Shown here one piece after another: positions 22,141 through 34,145 of a DNA stretch of 64,000 bases. Location of the stretch: positions 7,605,314 through 7,669,313 of the forward strand of contig CP136068.1 in NCBI GenBank assembly GCA_032622095.1. Reading direction: 5' to 3'. Numbering within the stretch: position 1 is the stretch's first letter; each line of letters opens with the position of its first letter. The notes beneath the pieces were generated by a model. It was not told the origin of the DNA, ran no database searches, and was given only the letters and a program-made list of their open reading frames with translations. Position numbers and translations under genes: made by a program. The DNA is from Siphonodentalium dalli (lineage: Eukaryota > Mollusca > Scaphopoda > Gadilida > Siphonodentaliidae).

Positions 22141-24500
22141 AGTCACCAGGCCATCTCCATATCATTTTAAGTAGTTGGGCGTTGACTTTTCACAATCCCG
22201 ACATATGGTGACCCACATAAGTCACTTGAACAATTATATCTTCTTAACAGTCATATTTATATGGGCATAGCCATCAAGGCATTCACACAATGAGCTAGCA
22301 AAAAGAGATAACTAGAAGAAGCATTACACGTATATTTATCATTCCATTGAAGAGATACATATATTCGTGCAAACTGAGAGACCTCGAACCGTCAGAGGAT
22401 TGCATATATATAATAACAAAATATAGTCTGGTCCATTCAATAGTTTCCACAAAAAGTTACAATTTGTCAAGAGATATGGAAGGCCTGTTCAAAAATAGTG
22501 GTCACAGTGTGCAGTTAAATATATTTTCTTTTGATATACAAGAAAATGCAGTTAGTAGCATAAGACTTTTCAGGATCCTACCAATACTGACATCTGACAA
22601 GGGTTTTTTAAACAGACTCATTGACTGAGATAAACAACTCAAAATCTCGCTCTGTGCCGGGCACATGTAGTTGATATACGTGCGCAGCAACATTTCGTTT
22701 AAACTAAGAATATTTAGTCAATATATAGCACCATGAACAGATGAGCACCTGGAAATTTCTTTGAAACATCTGTATCTTCATGGAGATATGATAGCCAGGT
22801 GTCCTCGAGATCTTAGTCCAACCCACTAGATTGATTGATACATCTCAATATGTAAAACCCAATTATCATCTTTTATCGAACTAATGTGTTTATGATGTGC
22901 ATGTATCATATTATAACGTCTAATGTATACGCAGTTGTAAATAAATAAATACTTCATTATTGGTGGAACGGATTAATCGTGATAAACAGAATGACAATTG
23001 ACAAGGTGAGCCACTACTTATATTCCATGACTGTAATAATCATGTTTTGTGATGCTATTTGAATATACAATTTATTTATTAACACTTTAAGCAAGAGCAT
23101 TCTCTATTCCCAAAAAAATCCACAGCATACATTAACCTGGGCAACGCCTGGTAACCCTGCTAGTAAGGAATAAAACAACTGGATATATGACCCCAATATA
23201 ACATGAATTGCATAGAGATAAGTGTATACAACATGTATATGCAAATGGAACGCTCTTTATACGTGTTGTTAGCATAGTTTGCAAACATTATACTGTAACA
23301 GTATACAAAATAATATTTTATGGGTCATACAAAGCTTAAATTAATTCTTATTGTGAAACATAAATCATAACACAAATTTATATGTATTCTTTTGGGTTTC
23401 TGCTATCTTTTCTGGTCCTAGTCGTTATGACTATATATCATAAACTGCCTTTACAGCAGGGTGCTCTGCCTATCATTATCTTGTTTCAGCTTCCGGTGGG
23501 CAAGACATGGTACCGCTAATTGTGGACTCTACTGCTATTGGGCATCTCCCTCTACTCACATAATGTGGGTCACACAAATCCTAATTTATACTAGAAATTA
23601 CGATTGGTGTCCTTTCTTCCGACGAACCGTTGTGTAATATATGATAATCACCTCAGGAAACATAGGCTTATATGAATCTCATTTGGTGGGAATACCAGGG
23701 AATCTATAAACTGATAAAACAAAAATTAAAAGCCACAGCTACCCTCGTGTGAGTGGTTTAGCTTTGGTTCGTTAATTGCGCTAGCGTATGGTCATGTTAT
23801 TTTTGCTGTGTGAGTTTGTTGAAAAAACCAGGGTCATGGCGTTGTTGAATAATATTAGTATTACTGTATTACAACAATCATACACAAGAGTATAAGAGCA
23901 GTTTTTTCGTCATGTAAGTTTTAACAAATAAATCCTCATATATCATTAATAAATTACCCGTAAGTCGGAATTCTTAACTTTTAATCCTTGTCTACGATCG
24001 TTGTAGACTGTATTACAAAACATATACACAAACAATATGGCCGTCATTCAGCGGACGATACGAAACTGAAGGCACCAATGCGCATGATCTACGTTCTTAC
24101 ACAACTGTGTGTAACAAAAATACACAATATGTGTAAACGGCCCTTGATCCATGCATTTATATGTAAAGCTACAGATTGATATGTGTATTAACCGGGTTTA
24201 CACATTTGATGTGTAATCGTTTCTTCGCATTAGTTATACATGTAAGAGTGTAAGGTGAGATGAAATTTTGGGTGATAAAACATCAGTCAACTTCAAAATG
24301 GATACCTATATTGGAACACAAGCCGGAACTATGCATGTCCTGGTGACCCACGTTCATCGCTGAAATCAATTGAATTACCGCGGAGTCTCTAGACCTAGTG
24401 TTGATTGAAATGGAACCTTGGTCTAGTTTCAACGAGGCTGCGTCGAATCGACATTTATGTTGTACTGCCGATTGACTGGCCATAAAAAACCTCACTATAG
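22141..24500. other. No gene seen
   Basis: AT-rich sequence with short frames on both strands. None shows a domain, a signal peptide or convincing splice sites. Confidence 0.5.
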
Positions 24501-24558
24501 TTTGATGAAACCCCACACAACAATGACGTGGCAAATAGATATTAAGAACCGTACTCAC

Positions 24559-24813
24559 AATGTTCGTTTACGGTCACTGAAGTTGTCTCTGTTATGAGTC
24601 CCCCATTGTTCACCGCACATGTATAACTCCCTCCGCTGCCCACATGGAGAGAATCTGAATTAGTACCCACATTGGTTCCATCCTTCTTCCACTGGTATGA
24701 GTAAGTTAGTGGATTCCCCGGCTCAGTGATTGTTAGTGTCAATGTTATCGGCTGGTTACTGTCCCTCACCACTGTCAGCGGTCCCGCTGGTGATATCGAT
24801 ACCACGGGTGACC
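24559..24813 (-). CDS. Immunoglobulin-like domain exon (internal, phase 1-1)
   Basis: Internal coding exon of 255 nt (85 codons). On the minus strand it is entered through a pyrimidine-containing acceptor ending TTGCACAG and left through donor GTGAGTAC. Both borders split a codon after its first base, so the exon is phase 1-1, the usual arrangement for Ig-type modules. The residues show an Ig fold pattern: SYQWKKDG holds the core tryptophan of strand C, GGSYTCAV the strand-F Tyr-x-Cys, and ETTSVTVNE the last strand. The strand-B cysteine expected before the tryptophan is replaced by leucine in PITLTLTITE, so the usual disulfide cannot form. Likely extracellular. Further exons must lie on both sides but none is seen within 10 kb. 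Parent gene not identified. Confidence 0.8.
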
Positions 24814-25270
24814 CTGTGCAAGGAACATTGGCAGTGTGTTATTCCAGTAAAGTTAATACAAAGTTATGTTGTAATCATAACTGAACAAAAACATTATATA
24901 ACTACTTATAACTAATCCGACCATCGCAAAAGCTTATTTGTAATGTAATGTGAACAGATGATTGGGTGGAGTATAGAAGTTTCTATATAACCTTTAATAG
25001 ACAGGTCTTGCGTGTATCATGTACGCTTAATATAAATTGTTCATTCTTAGTGTGATATAGGTTAGAATTAGTAATACTAGAATCGACTATGGAGATTGAT
25101 CATTCAGCAACTTTAAAAATCATTAAAATGGCCATACGTAAACGAAATAAAGCCCACGTAGATTAATTCCGTATGGCAGTTTGCGGTCCAAAATACATTT
25201 ATAATAATAACCGCTTTTGATTTATTCCGGTATCGAAATTAGTCGACGAAATTGCTTACACTGACAATAA
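24814..25270. other. Intron-like AT-rich sequence; no feature
   Basis: Upstream (minus-strand sense) of the Ig exon. No additional exon was recognised. Confidence 0.45.
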
Positions 25271-25400
25271 ATTCGGTTTTTATTGGTATTGATCAATACC
25301 AAATCTGATTCCCTTGGTTTTGATCAAAACCAAATCTGAATCCCTTGGTTTTGAGGACATGTTCAATACCATATATTGGTTTTGACCGATAGTCTTCAAG
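25271..25400. repeat. Dispersed TTGGTNTTGATC palindrome cluster
   Basis: Contains the perfect 20-bp palindromes TTGGTATTGATCAATACCAA and TTGGTTTTGATCAAAACCAA plus half-copies and GTTCAATACCATATATTGG. The same elements form the 57-bp minisatellite at 33.3-34.1 kb. Confidence 0.7.
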
Positions 25401-25729
25401 AGTTATCGTTACTGTTTCCGTGGAGCACACGGCCAGATTGGAGGTCGCCATTTTATTTCGAAGCGACTGAAACACATTCTAGTGTTAAAATCACAGCAAA
25501 TAACTTAGACTGGTTCAATGGGTGATCACAGATATGTTTTCTGATGGCCGGACAATCTTATCTTCGGGAATCTTGACATGTATGTATCTACAAACTTTTA
25601 ATTATAGGATGCTTTCGGTTTCGACTTCAACTTTACACGAAATCTTCACACATATTTTGTATCAGCACAAAAGCTCATATATGGGCACCAACACGATAGA
25701 GAAGTGACAGAACATTTCAAACTCAACAA

Positions 25730-27145
25730 ATAAGATTATGCCTTTGTCAATGGATAAGAGATAACAAATTTTCATCAAAAAGACTTCAAGTTGAAAAATA
25801 AATTTCTCAGTAAATTTGATAAAAATTTGTCATGCTGTTTCAAATTGGTCATGTTCACAGTAATTTATCAGGTTTAGAACTTTAGGTCATGTTTATGGAA
25901 TGGCATGTACTTTTACATTTATTCCTTATTTGCGCTTAAGCTTAAATCACTTACGCGTAAATGCAAATTATTTTGCTCAAATGCAAATCATTTACGCTTA
26001 AGCATGAAAAGATCATAATTTTCATATTTATGCTTAAGTGCAAATAAGAAGTAAATATTAAAACCATGTCCCATATTGTATGGGAGTTCAAATTCACATT
26101 TAATAGCCAATTACGCTTAAGTGTAATGCATTAAGACATTACGCATGAGCGTAATTCAGATTTCCATTATGTTTTTCAAAGCATCATCTATTAAACTTAA
26201 GCGTAAAGCCATAACGCTTAAGCGTAATGTCGTTATGCATAAGCGTAATGTCAATACGCTTAAGCGTAATTCATATTCCATATGTGAAAACTCCCCTGAA
26301 GCTGAAATGGATGCAGCCAATTCCTGATGCTAGTAACTTTTGACAAATATCGAGCTTAGATTATATCATTATATGTAAGGTAATAAGGCTATAAAAAATA
26401 TGTTATGCTTAAGCGTAATGGCAGTGCGCTTAAGTGTATTTTTCAATTTTCAGTGCTTTATGACTAATTGGATTCTCTCAATATTAAGTCTATTTTGAAC
26501 CCTTAAGCATAAGTAGCTATTAAATATGAATTTGGCCTCCCATACCAATATGGGTGAACCACAAATCAATCTTTATTTAGACCGATCTGTCTAAATGTGT
26601 TGGGCAATCAGTCTAAACAGATTGAATGTTGACAATTTGCCAATAGATAAGACATAAAATTTTCATAAAAAAAAATCTTAAAGTTGAAAAAGACATTTGG
26701 CAGTTTATTTGATAAAAAGTTGTCATTCCGTTTGAAAATTATCATGATTAGTGGGAATTTATCAGGTCTAGGTGAATAGGTGTATGGGAGGCCATGCGCA
26801 AATTACTTAAACTTTAGAATCAAAAAATTATGGATCATATTTATGCTCAAGCGCAAATAAGGTACAAATGTTAAAATCGCATCCCATATTGGTGAACCAT
26901 CGAATGTTCTTTATTTGACCGATCGGTCTGAAACGTCTAGACCAATTGGTCTAAAGTCTTCCTGTCAGTACCTTCTCTGACACCGGTCTAACTAAATTGT
27001 AAGAGAAGGAAAGCATTTTCACATTTATTCATTATTTGCGCAAAAGTGCAAATTATTTACTCTTAAGCACAAATTATTTACGCTTAAGTGCAAATTATTT
27101 ACAAATGAGCACAAATCATTATCATTTATTCTTAAGCACAAAATT
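25730..27145. repeat. Two related blocks rich in the CTTAAGCGTAA motif
   Basis: More than twenty copies of CTTAAG-centred words such as TTACGCTTAAGCGTAA occur between 25930 and 27140. They follow a longer shared segment found at 25733-25960 and again at 26620-26880 (GATAAGA-ATAA, AAATTTTCAT, GTTGAAAAA, TTTGATAAAAA-TTGTCAT, AATTTATCAGGT). A repeat of GACCGATC-GTCT-AA type sits near 26580 and 26915. The two blocks look like an old ~890-bp duplication with later motif expansion. No gene was seen. Confidence 0.65.
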
Positions 27146-27800
27146 GACAAATGGATCACCCAGACCTGTTTGAATTTTATAATATTTCATTAATTAATCA
27201 TATAATCAAAATGAAGATAATTATGTCACAACATAGACATAAAAATTTGATGGGCTTACTAAGGCTAAGGTGTTACTTTTTCCACCCGCACCCACTGAAT
27301 AATTATTGTTTTAAATATAAAAACTTAATGCCAACAACAGTTGTATGATGTTTTATTTATATGGACATGACTACACGTCGTTCAATAAATGGACCCAATA
27401 TTTACGACCTATTTTAATCATGCACAAATTACAAATCAAAAAATTATTTGCATGTATTCGTATCTTCGAATTATTGAAAATTATTAAATTAGCACATGCT
27501 GCACGACCACTGAGCCTCACTTGTGTCTACTTGCTGCCCACGGACACAGAAAATTACGGCATACAAACTGATTACCCGTATAATTTTCCTAAAAAAATAA
27601 ATTACCTCGAGGCAGCTTTTAGTTTCCCTCATGATCTTTCAGCAGACATATATTCTCAAAATATTTGTCTTCACATTGATATAATGACCACTATTCATGT
27701 GGTTCTATCAGTGTCTACTGTTAACACAATGAAGTCATGATTGCAATTTTTTTACCTGTCTTGTTGACTCAATTAATATAAAATAAATTAAGAATTTCCT
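27146..27800. other. No gene supported
   Basis: An open frame of about 130 codons at 27345-27740 has no recognisable domain, repeat or targeting signal and lies in AT-rich sequence. Confidence 0.4.
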
Positions 27801-27805
27801 CGCGT

Positions 27806-28503
27806 GGGCTTGTTATGTTACATGAGCCGGGACATCTCGGTTAGTGAACATTCAGACGACCACGATTCAATCGTAAGTGGAAGGATTTTCGTCGTTGGAA
27901 GTAACAGGAAGATGGAGTGCGCATGCTCACGTCTAAATCGTAGAACAAAAAATAATATCAGACAGTGTTTGATTTTAGATACGATATCGTGGCGTATCCT
28001 TGGTTACATCCACTTGCGACGTAATCGCAGTCGTATGTATGTCAAAATCGTAGCTGGAAATGGTCGTAGGGTAGTCAATCACATGCTTTAGAACAACTTA
28101 CGATAGAATAATGCACGTGACATCGCAATCGTCTGAACAAACTATCCACGATCTCGTCGGGCCCGATTCCTCCACTTACGATGTGTATCGTGGTCGTCTG
28201 AAAGGTACACTTAGCCGAGACGACACAGTCTGCGGGGACAAATCAATCATGCTGTTATGTGAGCTGAGACAACACGGTTAGCTGGGACAACTCGGTGGTC
28301 AACGTCAACCGAGTTGTCCCAACTAGCTAACTGAGTTGTCCCAGCTAGCTAACCGAGTTGTCCCAGCGAACTCGGTTTGACGAGTTGACGCGGCTCATGT
28401 AACAGCACACCATTATTTTAGTCAGTCAGCACAGAGGACCTAGGCACCCGGCAGACCGGGTTGTCCCGGCTAACCGAGTTGTCCCGCTCATGTAACAAGC
28501 CCC
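27806..28503. mobile_element. MITE with GGGCTTGTTACATGAGC ends, containing a second element
   Basis: Left end GGGCTTGTTATGTTACATGA then GCCGGGACATCTCGGTTAG. Right end is its complement, CTAACCGAGTTGTCCCGCTC then ATGTAACAAGCCC. The left copy carries a 5-bp duplication (TGTTA). Subterminal copies of CTAACCGAGTTGTCCCAG repeat three times near 28300-28380, with a further CGGCTCATGTAACAGC at about 28390. A second inverted repeat lies inside (see 27850-28208). No transposase. Target duplication not clear. Confidence 0.75.
27850..28208. mobile_element. Inner foldback element nested in the MITE
   Basis: Arms TTCAGACGACCACGAT-CAATCGTAAGTGGAAGGAT and, at the right, the complement ATTCCTCCACTTACGATGTG-ATCGTGGTCGTCTGAA. 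The interior holds many CGTA/TCGT words and further small stems. It lies wholly within 27806-28503, so it either inserted into that element or hitchhiked with it. Confidence 0.7.
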
Positions 28504-28905
28504 TAAATACATAGGCCTACAGGGCGCTCAAAGAATTCTTGGAAAAATGACCACATCATGCTTGATTCTAGTTTGCAATTTGGGAACTACGCATTCATCA
28601 ATATTTAACACATTTACAATGATTTTTCACAAGCAAATTCTTGATGAATATATAACAATTAAACAGTGATTTATTTACAAACATCAATTTCAATGGAAAA
28701 CTACATTACTTCCGAATGGACACTCGGAACTATCGGATCGTTCAATGAAAATGTTCCGTTGCGCTGGAAGGCGAAGATAAAATTATTGGCGCAATCAATA
28801 ATCGCATTGAAATCACACCAAATTTAATTGTAATTGACCCACTCAACCCGCTGTCAAAATTCCGCAACTCAAATTTTTTTTTACTGTTTTTGCAATGAGT
28901 TTGGC

Positions 28906-29195
28906 TTAAAGGTACTCAATCCGATCAGACGCTCCTAAATTACTATTTCTTTGGCTTCGGGGTTATTAATTGGTTTAAACAGAAAACTCGAGCGGTAATA
29001 ATTTACCACTCAATTTTTTCTGTTTAAACTCTAGTTTCTGGCCCAGAAAGAATTTAAATAACTAACTTGAAAAATCTATATCTGATCACGCTGAGCTTTG
29101 ACAGGTAGGTTCCTTGACACGATTCAAATATATTTTAACCCCGAAGCCAAAGAAATAGTAATTTAGGAGCGTCTGATCGGATTGAGTACCTTTAA
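28906..29195. mobile_element. TTAA-flanked MITE, copy 2 (most intact)
   Basis: Perfect terminal inverted repeat TTAAAGGTACTCAATCC ... GGATTGAGTACCTTTAA, continuing through GATCAGACGCTCCTAAATTA and TTCTTTGGCTTCGGGGTTA into long arms (over 60 bp). Same family as 6843-7329 and 30585-30937. No coding capacity. Confidence 0.85.
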
Positions 29196-30148
29196 AACAC
29201 CTTAAAATAAGAGAAATAATGTAATTCTAACTGCTAAACTGGCTGCAGGCAGTTATCGTGTTGTATTTTGTTGCAAATTTTGAAATCCAAGATGGCCACT
29301 GACAGCCATGTTTTTTTTAGCCGAATGACCCCAAAATGACACATTCCTATTTACATGTTATGTTAACATCCATGAATGCACAGAAATTCATATACAGCTG
29401 TTTACAGTGAATTCACCCCCCCCCCCTCGCAAATCTCTGTTTTAGTGATAAAATGGGGGTTGGGTGTCCAAATATGGTCGAAAAATCTGCCGAAAACAGA
29501 AAAACAATTTGGATGTGGGGATGAGTGAGTCCCAACTAAGGGCGAAAAGTAAAAATCAGCATACGTGCCTGAATTATTTTCCGAGCTCACCCCCTTATCC
29601 AGTTAGGATTCTCTCTTAACTAAAATATGGTAATACAGACCAAATAAGGAATTTACTATGATAGTATTGTGAGTTGTAAGTTGTAGATGCACCAAACACA
29701 AATCCAAATATAAGGAAATGATGCATTATCGTGACTCTGCTTATAAACAATTCACTGCTCTTTTTGCTCGACTTGCATTTTCTCTGACACAAAGCGTGTT
29801 TTGTGAATAATATCACATTCATATAATAATTATGCTATACTATATAATAGTATCTTCTTGAGGAAATTATCATAATTTGATAAATGTTATTTCTAAACTA
29901 TAACCTAAATGAAGGCCGCCCGCCCCGAAGTCATGAAGAATGTGATTACTAACACCCCCACCCATGATGGGTATTTCACCTGTCATCAAACCATGCTACA
30001 TGTATGACATGCCTGCAATAATGTTTTCTTTGTTTGAAATCCTATATGTCGTGGCCAGTACATTGAAAAGATTTATATCCAGAACAATATGTGATATTTT
30101 AAGTAAATCTATAGATGTACATGTCATTTCATATACTAGTGCATGTCC
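29196..30148. other. No gene seen
   Basis: Includes a poly-C run near 29417. Short frames only. Confidence 0.5.
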
Positions 30149-30406
30149 AAGCCTTGAAATGGTGTGCCTGTCTGTGTCATTTGCAGAATGATGTCCCCAG
30201 AGGGTGAGTTTAGTGATGGTACCCCGCACAGTGGGCTAGCATCACCAAATACACCCTCTGGAGAGCTCATGCTGCTTACACCTCAGCAGAAGGAGGTTCA
30301 CAGAGGGTGAATTTGGTGATGCTAGCCCACTATGTGGGGTACCATAACTAAATTCTTTCTCTGGGGACCTCATTCTGCAAATGACAGACACACTATTTCA
30401 AGGCTT
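30149..30406. mobile_element. Foldback family with AATGAGGTCCCCA arms, copy 3
   Basis: Arms of about 100 bp: AAGCCTTGAAATGGTGTG ... TTTGCAGAATGATGTCCCCA at left against TGGGGACCTCATTCTGCAAA ... CACACTATTTCAAGGCTT at right. The interior has GGCTAGCATCACCAAATACA and its complement. Better preserved than the copies at 8800 and 9655, and shows the outer ends of the family. Confidence 0.8.
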
Positions 30407-30584
30407 GTTGGTATCATTTTATAAGACCTGTATGTTATATTTTATAGAGGACTGTCAGCTAGAAGTCTTGCTGTGGAAGTAAACTGACTGGAAGACATAC
30501 ACTGGACCAAAGTTGGAACTTGGATGTATTCAATTTACAACTGTACATGTAAGTTTTTATATAAATACGCATCACTTAGAAGAT

Positions 30585-30937
30585 GTATAATCTGATTTGA
30601 CGCCCCCTAAATAACTATTTCTTCAGCTTCGGGTTTAAATAATATTTTATTTGAGTTGAGGATCCTATCCCTCAAAGCTCTGAGTTATCAAATCTGTTAA
30701 TTTTATCCACCTCGATTATTTGTCAGCCAACCAAACATTCCACTGACTTCTTCTAGAAATATGCAGATATACAAGATATTGAGAGGTCTCGCAAGGTCAT
30801 CGCAAATCAATTTCGGAAGATAACGTTATGAAAAGTAATGTTGGATGACTATTGGCTTTCGGTGTAAATTTCCGTTGTTGTTCATGTTGTAACTGGATGA
30901 TCCGGGGACAATCAGATCAGATTGTGCACCTTTAACA
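30585..30937. mobile_element. TTAA-flanked MITE family, copy 3 (diverged)
   Basis: Left text GATTTGACGCCCCCTAAATA, TTCTTCAGCTTCGGGTTTAA, GAGTTGAGGATCCTATC and CAAAGCTCTGAGTTATC matches the copy at 6843. Right end ATCAGATCAGATTGTGCACC-TTTAA keeps the family terminus. The left terminus has decayed. Confidence 0.65.
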
Positions 30938-31899
30938 AAAAGCCTTATGTTGTATGTTTGTTGAATTTAGGTCTAAATTCCCTACCTATGGAAAAGAGTC
31001 CAAACAAATAATGTCTAGCAGATTGTGTACCTCTAAGTGTCATGGTATGGAATAAGACTAAATAAAATAATACCTGTGAAGGGTAACTGGAGATTAAAAA
31101 AACAGGGGCAATTGGGGGGGGGTGAATAATCACTGCATTTTGCACTTTAATTCACAGAATACTGATGACACTATATAAACCATAGCCATGATAGCCTTAT
31201 AAATGGCCTGGTAAATATCCAATAACCTGATGTGCTTTTAAAGACAAATTAAAGTGATGTGAAACAATCCAGTGAGGTGTTCCCGGACCTGCTGATGGAA
31301 TAATAAACAATCATGCCAAAATAATTTATCCAAATAGTCAGAAAACAACAATTAAAGTCAGTGACTAGTATAATAGTAGTGGGTCAATCATTTCAGTAAT
31401 GTTTATACTCAATAAGGTGCCCTGAATAAAGTAGTAAATGTTTACATTTGTGCGTGGTTCAACCGTTGTATTCTCTGAAATGCTACAGTGGATATGGTTG
31501 GAATTTTAGTTCTTAATCTCAGGTTTTTGCTACATAATTCCAGTGGGGATAGTGTTTGGATACTAACTGATTGTTTATATGCACCCATATATGCCTGTTT
31601 AAAAAAGGGGATGTATTATGCTGCATGTCTGTCTGTTAGTTCGCTTTTGGATTCCAGATGTCAGATGATAACTTTAGATAGTCTCAACTGAGTTGAATGA
31701 AATTTGAAATGTGTGTGTTTTAATGTACAAAATACAGGTCAACTTTGAGTTTTGGTTCAGCACGTCAATTTCACCAGAGTTAAAGGCCTTTTGTTGGAAT
31801 TGCCATGGGCATATTTTGCCATGTCCTAACAATGCTTTTAATATTCAATGAAATAAGTCTGCAATATATGTCTTTAAATCTGACTTTTCCTAAACATAG
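30938..31899. other. No gene seen
   Basis: AT-rich sequence with a G run near 31115. No recognised features. Confidence 0.5.
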
Positions 31900-31920
31900 T
31901 ATTTTATGCATTTCTTTTCA

Positions 31921-32136
31921 GAGTATGTTCGTTCACTGGCATTGGAAACTTTAGTACCAGAATGTGCACAGCATACAGAGGAGGCATGTGTGTTATCTGT
32001 GCAGATACAATATGTTATTCGTCAACTTTTCATTCATAAATATTGCACCACAATATACAAGTGTGGTGCAGCCTGTGGGAAGTTAGTAACATGCTATGCT
32101 GTCAAGTGCTGCTATATTCATCAGATGCGAATATAA
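31921..32136 (+). CDS. Possible terminal coding exon, unknown protein
   Basis: A pyrimidine-rich tract and AG (CATTTCTTTTCAG, ending 31920) precede an open stretch of about 72 codons that ends at a TAA at 32134-32136. It is rich in cysteine near the end (CGAACGK, CYAVKCCYI) and has no recognised domain. Base composition is less AT-biased than the flanks. It could be the last exon of a plus-strand gene whose earlier exons are not seen, or chance. Very uncertain. Confidence 0.22.
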   Translation, partial: EYVRSLALETLVPECAQHTEEACVLSVQIQYVIRQLFIHKYCTTIYKCGAACGKLVTCYAVKCCYIHQMRI

Positions 32137-33300
32137 AGGAGTTTGCTGATCTTTAAATTTCTACTGCATGACAGGTGTAAAAACAGATGAGCTGTCATTA
32201 TTGGGAATGTTCAATATAAGAAGGGTGTGATGAACTGTATATTAAGTGTTAATTCATTGCAATTGTTGCAATGGTGAGGTGTGCACATACATCAGGAATA
32301 TACACTGCTGTGGAAGAATGGCTAGGATGACAATTATTCCTGCTGGATATGTTTGAATTAAAGTTTAATTTTCAAAATCTCACTGTGTCTTCATTGATGT
32401 TTATCTTAAAACTTCATTCAACATTGATGCAACCAATTATGTCATTTGGACAATTTACTTCATCTTCGACTATCAATTTTGGTTGCTTATGATATGATTC
32501 ATGAATGGGGTGGCCCTCACATGTGCAGGCAAATTACATGCCTCAATTTAAGGTTACTGACAGCACTTAAATGGTAGAATAGTCCTCAGAGGTTTGTGAT
32601 TTCAGGAAATTTTACATGTAATTTGCCACATCTTGCAGCATCTTGTGGAATTTAGTTCTATGCCAGCATGCACACTTGAAAAATTAATCACAAAATTATG
32701 TGAGAAACACTTGACTGTTTGCGTACCAACTGTTTCTATCATAATAATTTCAGGACTGTGTAAACAGTAAATAAGTAATAACCGTAAACAAAAAAATTAC
32801 ATGGTCACCGTTTATTTTCTATTTACTTGGCAACAACATTATTATGGTAGAAACCATCAAAAATAATGGGTTTTCGTATAATTTAAGATTTGACAAATTG
32901 GCAAAAAGAACCCATATACATGTACATGTATGTTTGTGGGAGGGTATGAAAGGCATAATATAGAAATTTGATAGCCTGTAGCATGCAAGTGATCAGCTGA
33001 ATTGTTGTACTGGAAATGGAATCTGGTGGCATCTGTTTCAGACTGTCTAAAGCCTTTTTATAATTAGCCCTTTAATATATCAATGGATTGGTAATTATAA
33101 TAAAAATCAATTTATGACTTGGGTCATAAATTAATTTTCATTATAATTTTACATGTCGAACTTGGAAAACCAAATTCATTCATGTGTTGCATATATTTTG
33201 TTGAGTATGGATATGGTACAATAAATGGGTGGATTTAGTGTACAGTACCCATTAAAGGTTGCATAAGTATGTTGTATGGCACATTTATCAATAAATTGTG
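32137..33300. other. No gene seen
   Basis: AT-rich sequence. No recognised repeat or domain. Confidence 0.5.
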
Positions 33301-33329
33301 CAAAAAAGGAACTTTATCAAAACCAAAAT

Positions 33330-34145
33330 TGGTTTCATATATAAAACCAGTTTGGGTTTTGATCAAAACCAGTTGGCGCTTGGTATTTGGTTTTGATCAA
33401 AACCTAATTTGGTTACATATATGGGACAAAAGTTCAATACCAATTTGGGTTTTGAATGAAACCAATTGCTCAATACCATTTGGTTTTGATCAAAACCAAA
33501 ATTGGTTTCATATATTGATCAAGTGCTCAATACCATTTGGTTTTGATCAAAACCAAAATTGGTTTCATATATTGATCAAGTGCTCAATACCATTTGGTTT
33601 TGATCAAAACCAAAATTGGTTTCATATATTGATCAAGTCCTCAATACCATTTGGTTTTGATCAAAACCAAAATTGGTTTCATATATTGATCAAGTACTCA
33701 ATACCATTTGGTTTTGATCAAAACCAAAATTGGTTTCATATATTGATCAAGTGCTCAATACCATTTGGTTTTGATCAAAACCAAAATTGGTTTCATATAT
33801 TGATCAAGTGCTCAATACCATTTGGTTTTTATCAAAACCAAAATTGGTTTCATATATTGATCAAGTGCTCAATACCATTTGGTTTTGATCAAAACCAAAA
33901 TTGGTTTCATATATTGATCAAGTGCTCAATACCATTTGGTTTTGATCAAAACCAAAATTGCTACTGTGGTATATGGTATTGATCAAAACCAATTGGTTAC
34001 ATATATGGGACAAAAGTTCAAAACCAATTTTGGTTTTTATCAAAACCAGTTGACGCTTGGTATTTGGTTTTGATCAATACCTGATTTGGTTACATATATG
34101 GGACAAAGTTCAAAACCAAATTTGGTATTTTAAAAAACCAAAATG
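33330..34145. repeat. 57-bp minisatellite with GATC palindromes (~8.5 good copies plus degenerate flanks)
   Basis: The unit repeats exactly every 57 bp from about 33470 to 33960 and carries TTTTGATCAAAACCAAAATT and CATATATTGATCAAG. Flanks 33330-33470 and 33970-34145 hold degenerate, partly inverted versions (GGTTACATATATGGGACAAA occurs on both sides). Because 57 is divisible by three, one frame stays open for 237 codons with a 19-residue repeat (core GFDQNQNWFHILIK). I read this as a by-product of period and not as a gene. Confidence 0.9.

Noticed and set aside
27804-28091. 95-codon basic protein frame
   Set aside because: Falls inside the nested MITE arms (27806-28503), and the Arg-rich composition follows from the inverted repeat sequence.
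29402-29590. Short minus-strand frame ending in a poly-C run
   Set aside because: Low complexity with no domain or splice evidence.
33269-33982. 237-codon repetitive protein
   Set aside because: Explained by a 57-bp tandem repeat with period divisible by three. No signal, domain or splice evidence.
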